Shown here: one piece after another, positions 1 to 7,067 of the stretch | Layout of the letters: the number at the start of each line of letters is the position of its first letter | How positions within the stretch are numbered: the first letter of the stretch is position 1 | Source of the DNA: Parvularculaceae bacterium | Lineage (GTDB): Bacteria; Pseudomonadota; Alphaproteobacteria; Caulobacterales; Parvularculaceae | Reading direction: 5' to 3' | Length of the DNA stretch: 9,036 bases | NCBI GenBank assembly: GCA_004213235.1 | Contig: SHAI01000096.1 | Coordinates: forward strand, 1 to 9,036 | Notes under the pieces: model-generated | Seen by the model: the letters and a program-made list of their open reading frames with translations, nothing else | What the model was told of the DNA's origin: nothing | Database searches by the model: none | Program-made: the position numbers and the translations under genes

Positions 1-1449
1 GCGAAATTGCTGAAATGGGAAGGTATTGTAAACGATCCGCTCGGTGCACTGTTTGCTGTACTCGCTTATGAAATTGCGGTATTCAATATTGGTGCTGGGC
101 ACGCTGATAGTGCGTCTCAGATCATTGCGTCACTGGTTTTGGCAGCACTACTGGACGCTGGTTTTGGTTTTCTGGTGGCGCGCGGCGTCGCTGCGGCATT
201 TCGGCGTGGATGGGTGCCGGAATATTTAAAACCACCGGTTTTGCTCGTCTCTGTGCTGATTTGTTTTGAGATCGCAAACCTGTTGCAGGAAGAAGGTGGC
301 TTGGTCGCGGTGACGGTCATGGGCGTTACCCTGGCGAACTCCCGGCTTGCGAGCATTAATGAGCTGCGACTGTTCAAAGAGAACATCACCGTTCTTTTGG
401 TGTCTGGTGTTTTTGTCATCCTTACGGCGAATCTCACCTGGGCTGAATTTGTAGCTTTGGATGGGCGCGCTTATGCGTTTCTTGCCGTTATGTTACTGAT
501 CGTTCGCCCGGCGACTGTTTGGCTATCGACACTTGGTGCGGGTTTACCCTGGCGGGAGCGTTTGCTGGTCGGGTGGATCGCGCCTCGCGGGATTGTTGCT
601 GTTGCTGTGTCTTCCTTCTTTGGTGTCGCGCTCGCGGTAAGCTTGACCGAAGCTATGGCGGGGGCGGACGGAGCGGCGGTGGTCGCGGACCTTACAGTTT
701 ATCTGGCATCTGCGGAGAAAATGATTCCGCTTGCCTTTGCGATGGTGTTTGCAACCGTGATCCTGCATGGGTTTTCCATCGGCCCGTTAGCCAAGGTTTT
801 GGGGCTCGCGTCGAGCAGTCGGCCAGGGGTTTTGATCAGCGGCGCATCGACGTGGTCGGTAGCGCTTGCAAAACAACTTTCCGATCTTGGTGTCCCGGTA
901 TTAGTTGCTGATGCGAGTTGGCGTCGGCTGCGTCCCGCGCGCCAGGCAAATGTTCCGGCTTACTACGGTGAAATCCTGTCCGAAGTTACCGAGCACCATG
1001 TTGATCTCAATGCATATGGTCATTTGCTAGCCCTGTCCGCGAACGAATCCCACAATGCGTTAGTCTGCACCGACCTTGCGCCGGAGATGGGGCGGGCGGC
1101 GATTTTTCAGGTGAATGCGCGCGGTAAGGACGATGAGGACCGGCGCGCCCTGTCTTATAAGCTGCAAGGGCGAACATTGCTGCACGGCGGAACGCCGCTT
1201 GACGAGTTATTGCGTCGTCAATTTGAACGTTGGGCGTTTCAGGTGGCTGAGATCACGGACGAATATTCAGCGGAGACTTTCGCTGCAGATGTCGATGAAA
1301 ATGTTGAGATTATCTGCGTGCTGCGGCGGGGGCAGCTATTTTTTGCTTCCCAGGAAGCCACCATTGCCCCAGCTCCTGGCGATAAGGTTCTTTTCTTCGC
1401 GCCGCCGGGCAAATCCGCCGCTACAATTCACGATAGAAGCAGCGTGTAG
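1..1449 (+). CDS. CPA1-type cation:proton antiporter with RCK-like C-terminal domain (5' partial)
   Basis: The frame is open from the first base, so the true start lies upstream; TTG at 7 is only the first possible start in view. The visible 482 codons begin inside the membrane transport domain. Residues N11-D12 in 'EGIVNDPLGA' match the Asn-Asp ion-binding motif of electroneutral CPA1 Na+/H+ (NhaP-like) exchangers. About eight hydrophobic segments follow to about codon 262, including 'GWIAPRGIVA' with Arg196, equivalent to the conserved late-helix Arg region of the family. From about codon 275 a cytoplasmic Rossmann-like TrkA-N/RCK domain begins ('VLISGASTWSVALAKQL', then 'VPAYYGEILSE'), followed by a TrkA-C-like end. 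The glycine motif reads G-A-S-T-W-S, not GxGxxG, so NAD binding is uncertain. The protein would exchange Na+ or K+ for H+ at the inner membrane. The family call is firm; ion specificity is not visible. Confidence 0.9.
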   Translation, partial: AKLLKWEGIVNDPLGALFAVLAYEIAVFNIGAGHADSASQIIASLVLAALLDAGFGFLVARGVAAAFRRGWVPEYLKPPVLLVSVLICFEIANLLQEEGGLVAVTVMGVTLANSRLASINELRLFKENITVLLVSGVFVILTANLTWAEFVALDGRAYAFLAVMLLIVRPATVWLSTLGAGLPWRERLLVGWIAPRGIVAVAVSSFFGVALAVSLTEAMAGADGAAVVADLTVYLASAEKMIPLAFAMVFATVILHGFSIGPLAKVLGLASSSRPGVLISGASTWSVALAKQLSDLGVPVLVADASWRRLRPARQANVPAYYGEILSEVTEHHVDLNAYGHLLALSANESHNALVCTDLAPEMGRAAIFQVNARGKDDEDRRALSYKLQGRTLLHGGTPLDELLRRQFERWAFQVAEITDEYSAETFAADVDENVEIICVLRRGQLFFASQEATIAPAPGDKVLFFAPPGKSAATIHDRSSV

Positions 1450-1467
1450 CCTGAATCGGGGATTGGG

Positions 1468-1482
1468 TTAACAAGGCCTTAG
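1468..1482 (+). promoter_or_regulatory. CtrA-box-like site upstream of the kinase-like gene
   Basis: TTAA, seven bases, then TTAG: one mismatch from the alphaproteobacterial CtrA consensus TTAA-N7-TTAA. It lies in the 69-base gap after the antiporter, about 37 bases before the chosen ATG at 1519. The spacer overlaps a perfect 8-base palindrome AAGGCCTT (1473-1480). A single near-match of this length can occur by chance and I see no clear -10/-35 pair around it, so function is speculative. Confidence 0.15.
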
Positions 1483-1518
1483 TGTTTGCAGTGGTATTTG
1501 GGGCAATGGAGCCAACCT

Positions 1519-2403
1519 ATGCCACAGCACCCCGGTCAGAAACGCGGCGATACTTCGTTAACTGAGAGATATCAGGCGCTTTACCTTAAGCCGGATGATA
1601 ACAGACCGGCTCCGTCGATTTTTCCAGACGGTGCGCAGTCAACACGAAGCGAGAATCAGGACGGGTCGGCGCAGTCGATATTAGCAGCCGCGCATGCGCT
1701 TCGCACACCGTTTAATGCAATTAATGGCTTTGCGGTCATGCTCCGTGATGCGGAAAAATTCGGTCTCGATGAGGCCAGGCGGGCTGAATACGCCGATTGC
1801 ATTCTGGCGGCGTGTGATGGTCTGGAGCGCTTGATCGGCACGATGATTGATACCGCCGCCCGGGATCTCGGTCAATTTTCGGCCGAACCTGAAAATATGG
1901 ATTTAGCGGCAATCACGGCTTCGGCGTGCGAAAAAGCGGCACTAAGGCTGGCACGTGCTGGCGGGCGTACTGAAGGCCGTTGCGGTGTGCGCGTTACGAA
2001 CAAAACAAGGGCACCCAAAATAATAGGGTATGCCGATAAAAGCATAACTAGCCTGGTGTTGGATACCCTTATTGATGCGTGTATTGAGCGTTCTCAAAAT
2101 AGTTGTGAAGTCGTTATGCGTGCGAGCTATGACGAACATCATTGTGCTGAGTTTTCGATAAGAGATTTCGGTGAGCACATCTGCGATGAAGACGTCACTG
2201 CGGCACTAGCCCTTGTGGCGGATCGCGGTGCTGGTGTCGGTAGATTATTGCGGGGGCAGGGGGCAAGCGCCGCAGCAGCCATCGCTTTGGCAAAAACACT
2301 CATGGAATACCAAAATGGTGAGCTGACCTTTCTCAGTCGCGCAGGAAAGGGGCTCCTGGTGCACCTTGTTCTTCCGCCAGCACAAAGCGCTACACTCTTA
2401 TAA
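1519..2403 (+). CDS. Soluble histidine-kinase-like protein with degenerate ATP-binding domain
   Basis: I chose ATG 1519 over the upstream TTG at 1486 because GGAG (1508-1511) sits seven bases before it; the product is 294 aa. Residues 1-50 are polar and probably disordered, with no membrane segment or sensor domain. Residues 50-115 match a HisKA dimerisation/phosphoacceptor domain: 'HALRTPFNAINGF' with His59 fits the H-box HELRTPLNAI. Residues 125-290 resemble a HATPase_c fold, but the motifs are worn. The N-box Asn pair is replaced by Asp182 and Asp186 ('LDTLIDAC'), the G1 box reads 'DFGEHI' (Asp216) where DxGxGI is expected, and the G2 region 'GQGASAAAAIALAK' lacks the usual GLGL. The end 'AGKGLLVHLVLP' fits the final strand. 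It could be a divergent kinase, a pseudokinase or a His-phosphotransfer protein. No response regulator is adjacent. The HerA-like gene follows after 39 bases, suggesting co-transcription. Confidence 0.75.
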   Translation: MPQHPGQKRGDTSLTERYQALYLKPDDNRPAPSIFPDGAQSTRSENQDGSAQSILAAAHALRTPFNAINGFAVMLRDAEKFGLDEARRAEYADCILAACDGLERLIGTMIDTAARDLGQFSAEPENMDLAAITASACEKAALRLARAGGRTEGRCGVRVTNKTRAPKIIGYADKSITSLVLDTLIDACIERSQNSCEVVMRASYDEHHCAEFSIRDFGEHICDEDVTAALALVADRGAGVGRLLRGQGASAAAAIALAKTLMEYQNGELTFLSRAGKGLLVHLVLPPAQSATLL

Positions 2404-2442
2404 ATATTGTAATTGAGCTTAGGGAAAAACAAGGCTTCTCCC

Positions 2443-4122
2443 ATGACAGAACATCAAGCGGCAACGGTACAATATAATGATCAGGTGAACCTCCGGCGAG
2501 ACGCATCGCAGCCTCGCCAATTGGTCGGCTGTGTCGTATCCGTCGATGGCGCGTGCGTTCTCGTAGCGGCCAATGGCCTGACGGTCGAGGCACACAGCAT
2601 TAAGCCGCAAATCGGCACAATGCTTACAATTGACGTTGGTACCCATATCATCATGGGCATGATTTCCTCAATTAGTGGGCCATTTGTACGAGACGCCGGG
2701 GAGCCAGCGCTGATTGAGATGCATTTGCTTGGGGAGTTTTCAAAACCTAGTGCCCAGGCACCAAGTCGTTTTCAGCGCGGCGTGTCCGTTTATCCAAGTC
2801 TTGGCGATAAAGTTATTATATCTTCACAGAAAGAACTGAACGCGTTGTATCGCGCGCACAAGGGCGCAGCAGTGCAGGTTGGTGTGGTCAAACATGACCT
2901 GAGCATACCCGCGAGTCTTGGCGTGAACGAGCTTTTTGCAGGACATTGTGCGATTGTCGGAGCCGCCGGTATGGGCAAGTCCTCTGCCACGGCGCTTATT
3001 GTGAACTCTGTTTTAACGAAATACCCGCACGCGCATTTTGTTGTTTTTGATCAATACAATGAATATTCGAATTGTTTTGGCGCGCGCGCGGTCGTCTTTG
3101 ATCATGAGAATTTGAGTCTTCCATACTGGCTTTTGACATTCGATGAGCTGATCGAAATTCTTTATTCTGACCGGCCTGACTTTGCTGAAGAGATCGAGAT
3201 ATTAAGGCAGCTTATCCAGAAGGCGCGTAAATTGACTGCGTCGGCAATCCGGCCTTCATTGAGACTTGGGGGAGATGGGCGCGCAGAGGTAAATGCAGTC
3301 AACGCCGATACACCATCACCATATCGGTTTTCTGATCTGCTGGCACTTATCGATAAAGCGATCGGCGGAATGGAAACGTCCAGCGCTACGCGGTCATTAA
3401 GGCAGCTCCGCATCCGTTTATCACAAATCAGCACTGATGCGCGTTACGCGTTTCTATTCAACGGGCTCAGTGTGCAAGAAGATTTGACGAATTTCCTTGG
3501 TCAGTTTTTCAGGGTTCCTGTCGATGATGCGCCGGTCTGTATCATCGAGCTTGCTCGGATGCAGCCTGAAGCGTCGCAAATCATTGTATCGGTTATTTCA
3601 AGGCTAGCCCTTCAGTTTGGTCAATGGAGTAAGGGGGCGGTGCCAATCTCTCTGGTTATCGAGGGGGCGCATAGTTTTATTCCGGCGCGCGAAGAAAATA
3701 TATTTCCCCCTCTGCCGCGTACGCTTGAGAGAATCGTCCAAGAGGGGCGGAAAATCGGGGTTTCGTTGCTTTGTGTTTCCCAGCGGCCGGCCGACATAAA
3801 TCCGGTGATATTATCGCAGTGTAACACAATTTTCGCGATGAGGTTGGCTGGCCAGGCGGATCAGGAGGCACTGCGCGCGGTTGTGCCTGATGCCGCAACC
3901 GGCCTGCTTTCAGGATTGCCGTCTTTGGCTATGGGGGAAGCGGTCGCTATGGGGGAGGCGGTGTCCATCGCTTCGGTCATTCGATTTGATGGATTGCCGA
4001 GGCAGTCAATTCCAAGCGGTCGGACCATTAATTTCAGCGATGGTTGGTCGATGGAGCCAGAGGAAAATGACTTTCTCGATCGCATTGTCGGCCAGTGGTG
4101 TTCACAACAAAGTGGCTATTAA
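2443..4122 (+). CDS. HerA-like (DUF87) hexameric ATPase with altered Walker B
   Basis: ATG 2443 is preferred to TTG 2413 because AAGG (2431-2434) lies eight bases upstream; product 559 aa. Residues about 26-150 look like the HAS-barrel found at the N-terminus of HerA proteins ('LVGCVVSVDGACVLVAANG'). The RecA/FtsK-like ATPase core follows: Walker A 'GAAGMGKS' at 173-180 (Lys179), then 'HFVVFDQYNEY'. Walker B is 'LVIEGAHSFIP' with Glu407-Gly408, where the family normally has an acidic residue followed by a catalytic Glu (EEAH or DEAH). The HerA signature 'GVSLLCVSQRPADI' (Gln447-Arg448-Pro449) and 'LSQCNTIFAMRL' are intact. Known HerA proteins are DNA-pumping ATPases, often paired with NurA nuclease or with defence effectors. 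Neither partner is present here; the upstream neighbour is a kinase-like protein. Family assignment is firm, biological role unknown. Confidence 0.88.
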   Translation: MTEHQAATVQYNDQVNLRRDASQPRQLVGCVVSVDGACVLVAANGLTVEAHSIKPQIGTMLTIDVGTHIIMGMISSISGPFVRDAGEPALIEMHLLGEFSKPSAQAPSRFQRGVSVYPSLGDKVIISSQKELNALYRAHKGAAVQVGVVKHDLSIPASLGVNELFAGHCAIVGAAGMGKSSATALIVNSVLTKYPHAHFVVFDQYNEYSNCFGARAVVFDHENLSLPYWLLTFDELIEILYSDRPDFAEEIEILRQLIQKARKLTASAIRPSLRLGGDGRAEVNAVNADTPSPYRFSDLLALIDKAIGGMETSSATRSLRQLRIRLSQISTDARYAFLFNGLSVQEDLTNFLGQFFRVPVDDAPVCIIELARMQPEASQIIVSVISRLALQFGQWSKGAVPISLVIEGAHSFIPAREENIFPPLPRTLERIVQEGRKIGVSLLCVSQRPADINPVILSQCNTIFAMRLAGQADQEALRAVVPDAATGLLSGLPSLAMGEAVAMGEAVSIASVIRFDGLPRQSIPSGRTINFSDGWSMEPEENDFLDRIVGQWCSQQSGY

Positions 4123-4193
4123 CGTCACTGATTTTCCTATTTGCTCCGGAATATGAAATGAGTCACCTTTCCTTGTCGCAAAGGGAGTGCGCA

Positions 4194-5231
4194 ATGGTGG
4201 CTGGCATCAAGCGGTGTGTTACGGGAATATTGGTTGTCGCTTTCGGGCTTATCGGCATTGAAAGCGCGGCGGCGCAATCCAGCGACAACGTTCCGCCACT
4301 GACGGTTTTGGTGCATGGTGGTGCCGGCGCGATGGAAGAGGGACGCTACACGCCGGAAGAGGAGCGCGCATTCAAGGCTGCTTTAGTCGCTGCGCTCGAT
4401 GCGGGCTATGCGGTGTTGGAGACAGGCGGGAGCGCCGTTGAAGCGGTCGAAGCGGCGATTATCATTCTGGAAGATTCACCCCTGTTTAATGCCGGGCGCG
4501 GCGCAGTATTTACCCGGGACGGTGATAATGAATTGGACGCCTCGATTATGGACGGCGCAACGCTTAACACAGGCGCAATAGCCGGCGTCACGCGTGTTAA
4601 AAACCCGGTCAAACTTGCCCGCGCCGTCATGGAAAAATCCGAGCACGTCATGTTCATTGGTGATGGCGCAGAGAAATTTGCAAAAACCCAGGAACTAGAA
4701 TTTGTCCCGCGTAAATACTTTAAAACGGAGCATCGTTGGCAGCAGTTTAAAGACCGATTGGCTGCGGAGAAAAAATCGAAACAGACGCAGCGAGCGCGGG
4801 AGGAGAAATACGGCACTGTCGGGGCGGTTGCACTTGATGCTGAGGGAAATCTCGCCGCGGCGACGTCGACTGGCGGGATGATGATGAAGCGTTATGGCCG
4901 TGTTGGCGATGTGCCGATCATTGGCGCGGGCACCTATGCAGACAATGCTTCTTGCGCTGTGTCATCCACCGGCTGGGGGGAATATTTCATCCGCTTGACC
5001 GTGGCGCGGGATATTTGTGCACAGGTGGAATATGCTGGAAAGGACGTGGCGGCCGCCGCCCGTGACGTCATTCATAACCGCCTCCAATCCGCCGGCGGCA
5101 ATGGCGGTGTAATCGTACTGGGGCCAGACGGAACGTTCACAATGCAGTTTAACTCAAAGGGCATGTTTCGCGGCGTGAAGCAGGCTGACAGTTCGGCGGA
5201 AGTGGCGATCTATGGCGATGGTGCAATGTGA
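4194..5231 (+). CDS. Secreted isoaspartyl peptidase / L-asparaginase (Ntn-hydrolase, T2 family)
   Basis: The frame opens at ATG 4095, inside the HerA-like gene, but ATG 4194 is the better start: it has AAGGGAG (4181-4187) six bases upstream and gives a clean signal peptide of basic start, hydrophobic core and 'ESAAA|Q' signal peptidase I site. Product 345 aa, the usual family length of about 320 plus a leader. The precursor is expected to cleave itself before Thr208 in 'KYGTVGAVALD', which becomes the N-terminal nucleophile of the beta subunit. Other family marks are 'VLVHGGAGAM' near the mature N-terminus, 'SPLFNAGRGAVFT', 'ATSTGGMMMKRYGRVGDVPIIGAGTYA' in two adjoining parts (substrate binding), and 'STGWGEYFIR' where TGTGEYF is more usual. 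It would hydrolyse isoaspartyl dipeptides and L-asparagine in the periplasm. It follows the HerA-like gene after 71 bases with no obvious terminator between, but no functional tie is evident. Confidence 0.93.
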   Translation: MVAGIKRCVTGILVVAFGLIGIESAAAQSSDNVPPLTVLVHGGAGAMEEGRYTPEEERAFKAALVAALDAGYAVLETGGSAVEAVEAAIIILEDSPLFNAGRGAVFTRDGDNELDASIMDGATLNTGAIAGVTRVKNPVKLARAVMEKSEHVMFIGDGAEKFAKTQELEFVPRKYFKTEHRWQQFKDRLAAEKKSKQTQRAREEKYGTVGAVALDAEGNLAAATSTGGMMMKRYGRVGDVPIIGAGTYADNASCAVSSTGWGEYFIRLTVARDICAQVEYAGKDVAAAARDVIHNRLQSAGGNGGVIVLGPDGTFTMQFNSKGMFRGVKQADSSAEVAIYGDGAM

Positions 5232-5236
5232 TCAGC

Positions 5237-5953
5237 TCACAAGAGTTGTAATGCGCGGAAACTCGCCTCGCTTTTGTGGCCGATGATCAGATGGTCGTGG
5301 ACGGAAATCTGCAGCGCTTTTGCCGCCTTCACGATTTGCGCCGTCATCTCGATATCCGCCCGTGACGGGGTAGGGTCGCCCGAAGGGTGATTGTGCACAA
5401 GAATAATCGCCGAGGCGGATAATTCCAGGGCGCGCTTGACCACTTCGCGCGGGTAAACCGGTGTGTGATCGACGGTGCCCTGGTTTTGCACCTCATCGGC
5501 GATCAGTTTGTTTTTCCGATCAAGGAATAAAATTCTAAATTCCTCGATTGATTTGTCAGCCATGGCAGCGCGGCAATAGGATAGAAGATCGTCCCACGAA
5601 CTAATTACGGGCCGGTTCATGACCCGTTCGCGGGTTAGTTTGATCGCCGTCGCATGGACTATCTTGATCTCCATCGCTACGGCGTCAGACACGCCCTTTA
5701 CTTCCTTTAGCCTGCTCATGGGGGCGCTAATCACTTCGGCGAACCCACCAAAATATGCCAACAAATCTTTGGCAAGAGGTTTGACGTCCCGCCTTGGGAT
5801 GGCCCGAAAAAGGATCAATTCCAGAAGCTCGTAATCCTGGACGCCGGAAGTGCCAACCTTTCCAAACCGTTCGCGAAGTCGCTCGCGGTGCCCGGCCCGG
5901 TGATCATTTGCTGCGCCTGAGGGCGGCGCTTTGTTGGCGCTATCCGTTGTCAT
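5237..5953 (-). CDS. radC: RadC-family JAMM/MPN domain protein
   Basis: This 238-aa protein matches the usual RadC length and architecture. The N-terminal part (about 20-110) includes 'DYELLELILFRAIPRRDVKPLA' (in two runs) and a helix-hairpin-helix-like 'LKEVKGVSDAVAMEIK'. The C-terminal part (about 115-238) is the JAB/JAMM metallo-fold: 'HNHPSGDPTPSRAD' supplies His187, His189 and Asp200 as the expected zinc ligands, preceded by 'VYPREVVKRAL'. The old link of RadC to recombination repair has not held up, and the cellular role is unsettled; the fold suggests a metal-dependent hydrolase. It is the last gene of the sfsA-map-radC set and converges on the asparaginase gene with five bases between stop codons. 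No strong ribosome binding site is seen before ATG 5953. Confidence 0.93.
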   Translation of the reverse strand: MTTDSANKAPPSGAANDHRAGHRERLRERFGKVGTSGVQDYELLELILFRAIPRRDVKPLAKDLLAYFGGFAEVISAPMSRLKEVKGVSDAVAMEIKIVHATAIKLTRERVMNRPVISSWDDLLSYCRAAMADKSIEEFRILFLDRKNKLIADEVQNQGTVDHTPVYPREVVKRALELSASAIILVHNHPSGDPTPSRADIEMTAQIVKAAKALQISVHDHLIIGHKSEASFRALQLL

Positions 5954-6173
5954 GACAGTTCTGCACTAGATCTCGGCGCACGACCGATACGGCGGAGGCG
6001 GCACCGTCTGAAAATGGTGCAGTAACGAAGGGCGCGTTCGTCTGCTCACGGGGAATTGCCATCATGATCGGCACCGCGGCGATGACAAGTCTGAATCAAC
6101 ATCCGATGACAAAGCATACGGACCTTTTTCCCGACGCGATGGCGAAACAGCCTTGGCTATAAAGCCCGTAAAA
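5954..6173. other. Intergenic gap between map and radC
   Basis: This 220-base gap is unusually large inside an otherwise compact block. On the minus strand just after the map stop there are small overlapping hairpin arms (GGCT-TTAT-AGCC and AGCC-AA-GGCT) but no T-run, so they do not make a convincing terminator. GCACC (6001-6005) can pair with GGTGC (6016-6020) as another weak hairpin. On the plus strand a frame is open from 5956 to 6162; its only ATG starts with a long tail (6064, 32 codons) have at best GGGGA about ten bases upstream. I see no convincing gene or promoter, though radC may need its own promoter from this stretch. Confidence 0.4.
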
Positions 6174-7034
6174 TCATTTAGCTGGCGCATAGGGAGGACG
6201 GTCCAGATCTTTTGGAGACTTTGTAAAAATCTCGCAGCCATTTTTTGTCACACCGATTGAATGCTCAAACTGGGCCGAAAGAGATTTATCCCGCGTCACG
6301 GCGGTCCATCCATCCTTCATCATGCGAACATCCGGCTTGCCTTCGTTGATCATGGGTTCGATGGTGAAGAACATACCTTCTTTGAGTTCCGTCAACGGGG
6401 CTCTTTGGACACCAGCAAAACGATCACGATATTCCGCATAGTGTACGACGTTGGGGGCATCATGAAAAAGTCGGCCAACGCCATGCCCGCAAAAATCCCT
6501 AACAACGGAAAATCCGGCCCCTTCGGCAATTTTCTGAATCGCTGCGCCAATGTCCCGCAATGTCGCGCCCGGTTTTACGACATTAATCCCCGCCATCATC
6601 GCGTCATAGGTCGTTTCAACCAAGCGACGCGCTTTCACTTTGGGTTCACCTGCGAAGAACATGCGGCTCGTGTCGCCGTGCCAACCGTCAACAATGACAG
6701 TGACGTCAATGTTCATGATGTCGCCGTTTTTCAAAACCTTTTCCGACGGGATGCCGTGGCAAATAACATGATTGAGGGAAATGCAGGTGGCGTGTCGATA
6801 TCCGCGATATCCAATGGTTGCCGACACCGCCCCGCTGTCTAGGACAAATTCCCGGACGCGCGCATCGATTTGCGCGGTGGTTATACCAGGTGCCACGTAA
6901 TCTGTGAGCATATCCAGGCATGACGCAGATAAAGCGCCAGCCTTTTTCATGCCGTCGAAATCTTCTGGTTGATGAATCCGGATGTCACCGCTTCGCACTG
7001 GCGTTTCATCTGTCGCGTCTATGGCATATTGCAT
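6174..7034 (-). CDS. map: Methionine aminopeptidase, type I
   Basis: I use ATG 7034; a TTG immediately before it (7037) also lies in frame, but ATG with GAGAGA about ten bases upstream is the natural start. The product is 286 aa. It removes the initiator Met from nascent proteins in the cytoplasm and is usually essential. All five dimetal ligands of the family are visible: Asp110 and Asp121 ('NIDVTVIVDGWHGDTSRMF'), His184 ('FCGHGVGRLFHD'), Glu226 ('FTIEPMI') and Glu257 ('QFEHSIGV'). His93 in 'NHVICHGIP' matches the substrate-site His. Compared with the E. coli enzyme (264 aa) it has about 13 extra N-terminal residues and roughly nine extra residues in the loop after 'VVHY' (about 200-217). 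It lies 33 bases downstream of sfsA and is probably co-transcribed with it. Confidence 0.96.
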   Translation of the reverse strand: MQYAIDATDETPVRSGDIRIHQPEDFDGMKKAGALSASCLDMLTDYVAPGITTAQIDARVREFVLDSGAVSATIGYRGYRHATCISLNHVICHGIPSEKVLKNGDIMNIDVTVIVDGWHGDTSRMFFAGEPKVKARRLVETTYDAMMAGINVVKPGATLRDIGAAIQKIAEGAGFSVVRDFCGHGVGRLFHDAPNVVHYAEYRDRFAGVQRAPLTELKEGMFFTIEPMINEGKPDVRMMKDGWTAVTRDKSLSAQFEHSIGVTKNGCEIFTKSPKDLDRPPYAPAK

Positions 7035-7067
7035 CAATTGTCGTCTCTCGGTTCAGGTGACCGGCTC

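Noticed and set aside
3211..3220. TTATCCAGA, one base from a DnaA box
   Set aside because: Single copy inside the HerA-like coding sequence, with no cluster of boxes or AT-rich unwinding region.
3931..3966. Near-tandem 18-base repeat in the HerA-like gene encoding 'AMGEAV' twice
   Set aside because: HerA proteins normally have two similar GEA/GEAV-like strands at this place, so the repeat is a family feature strengthened by codon choice, not a recent duplication.
5227..5241. TGTGA-N5-TCACA, resembling a CRP site, spanning both stop codons of the convergent asparaginase and radC genes
   Set aside because: CRP sites have six bases between the half-sites, and this one lies at the shared 3' ends with no promoter nearby; the dyad is largely made by the two stop codons and may at most form a weak 5-bp hairpin without a T-run.
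6261..6842. 193-residue plus-strand open frame opposite map
   Set aside because: It is the antisense shadow of a clearly recognised methionine aminopeptidase with all catalytic residues.
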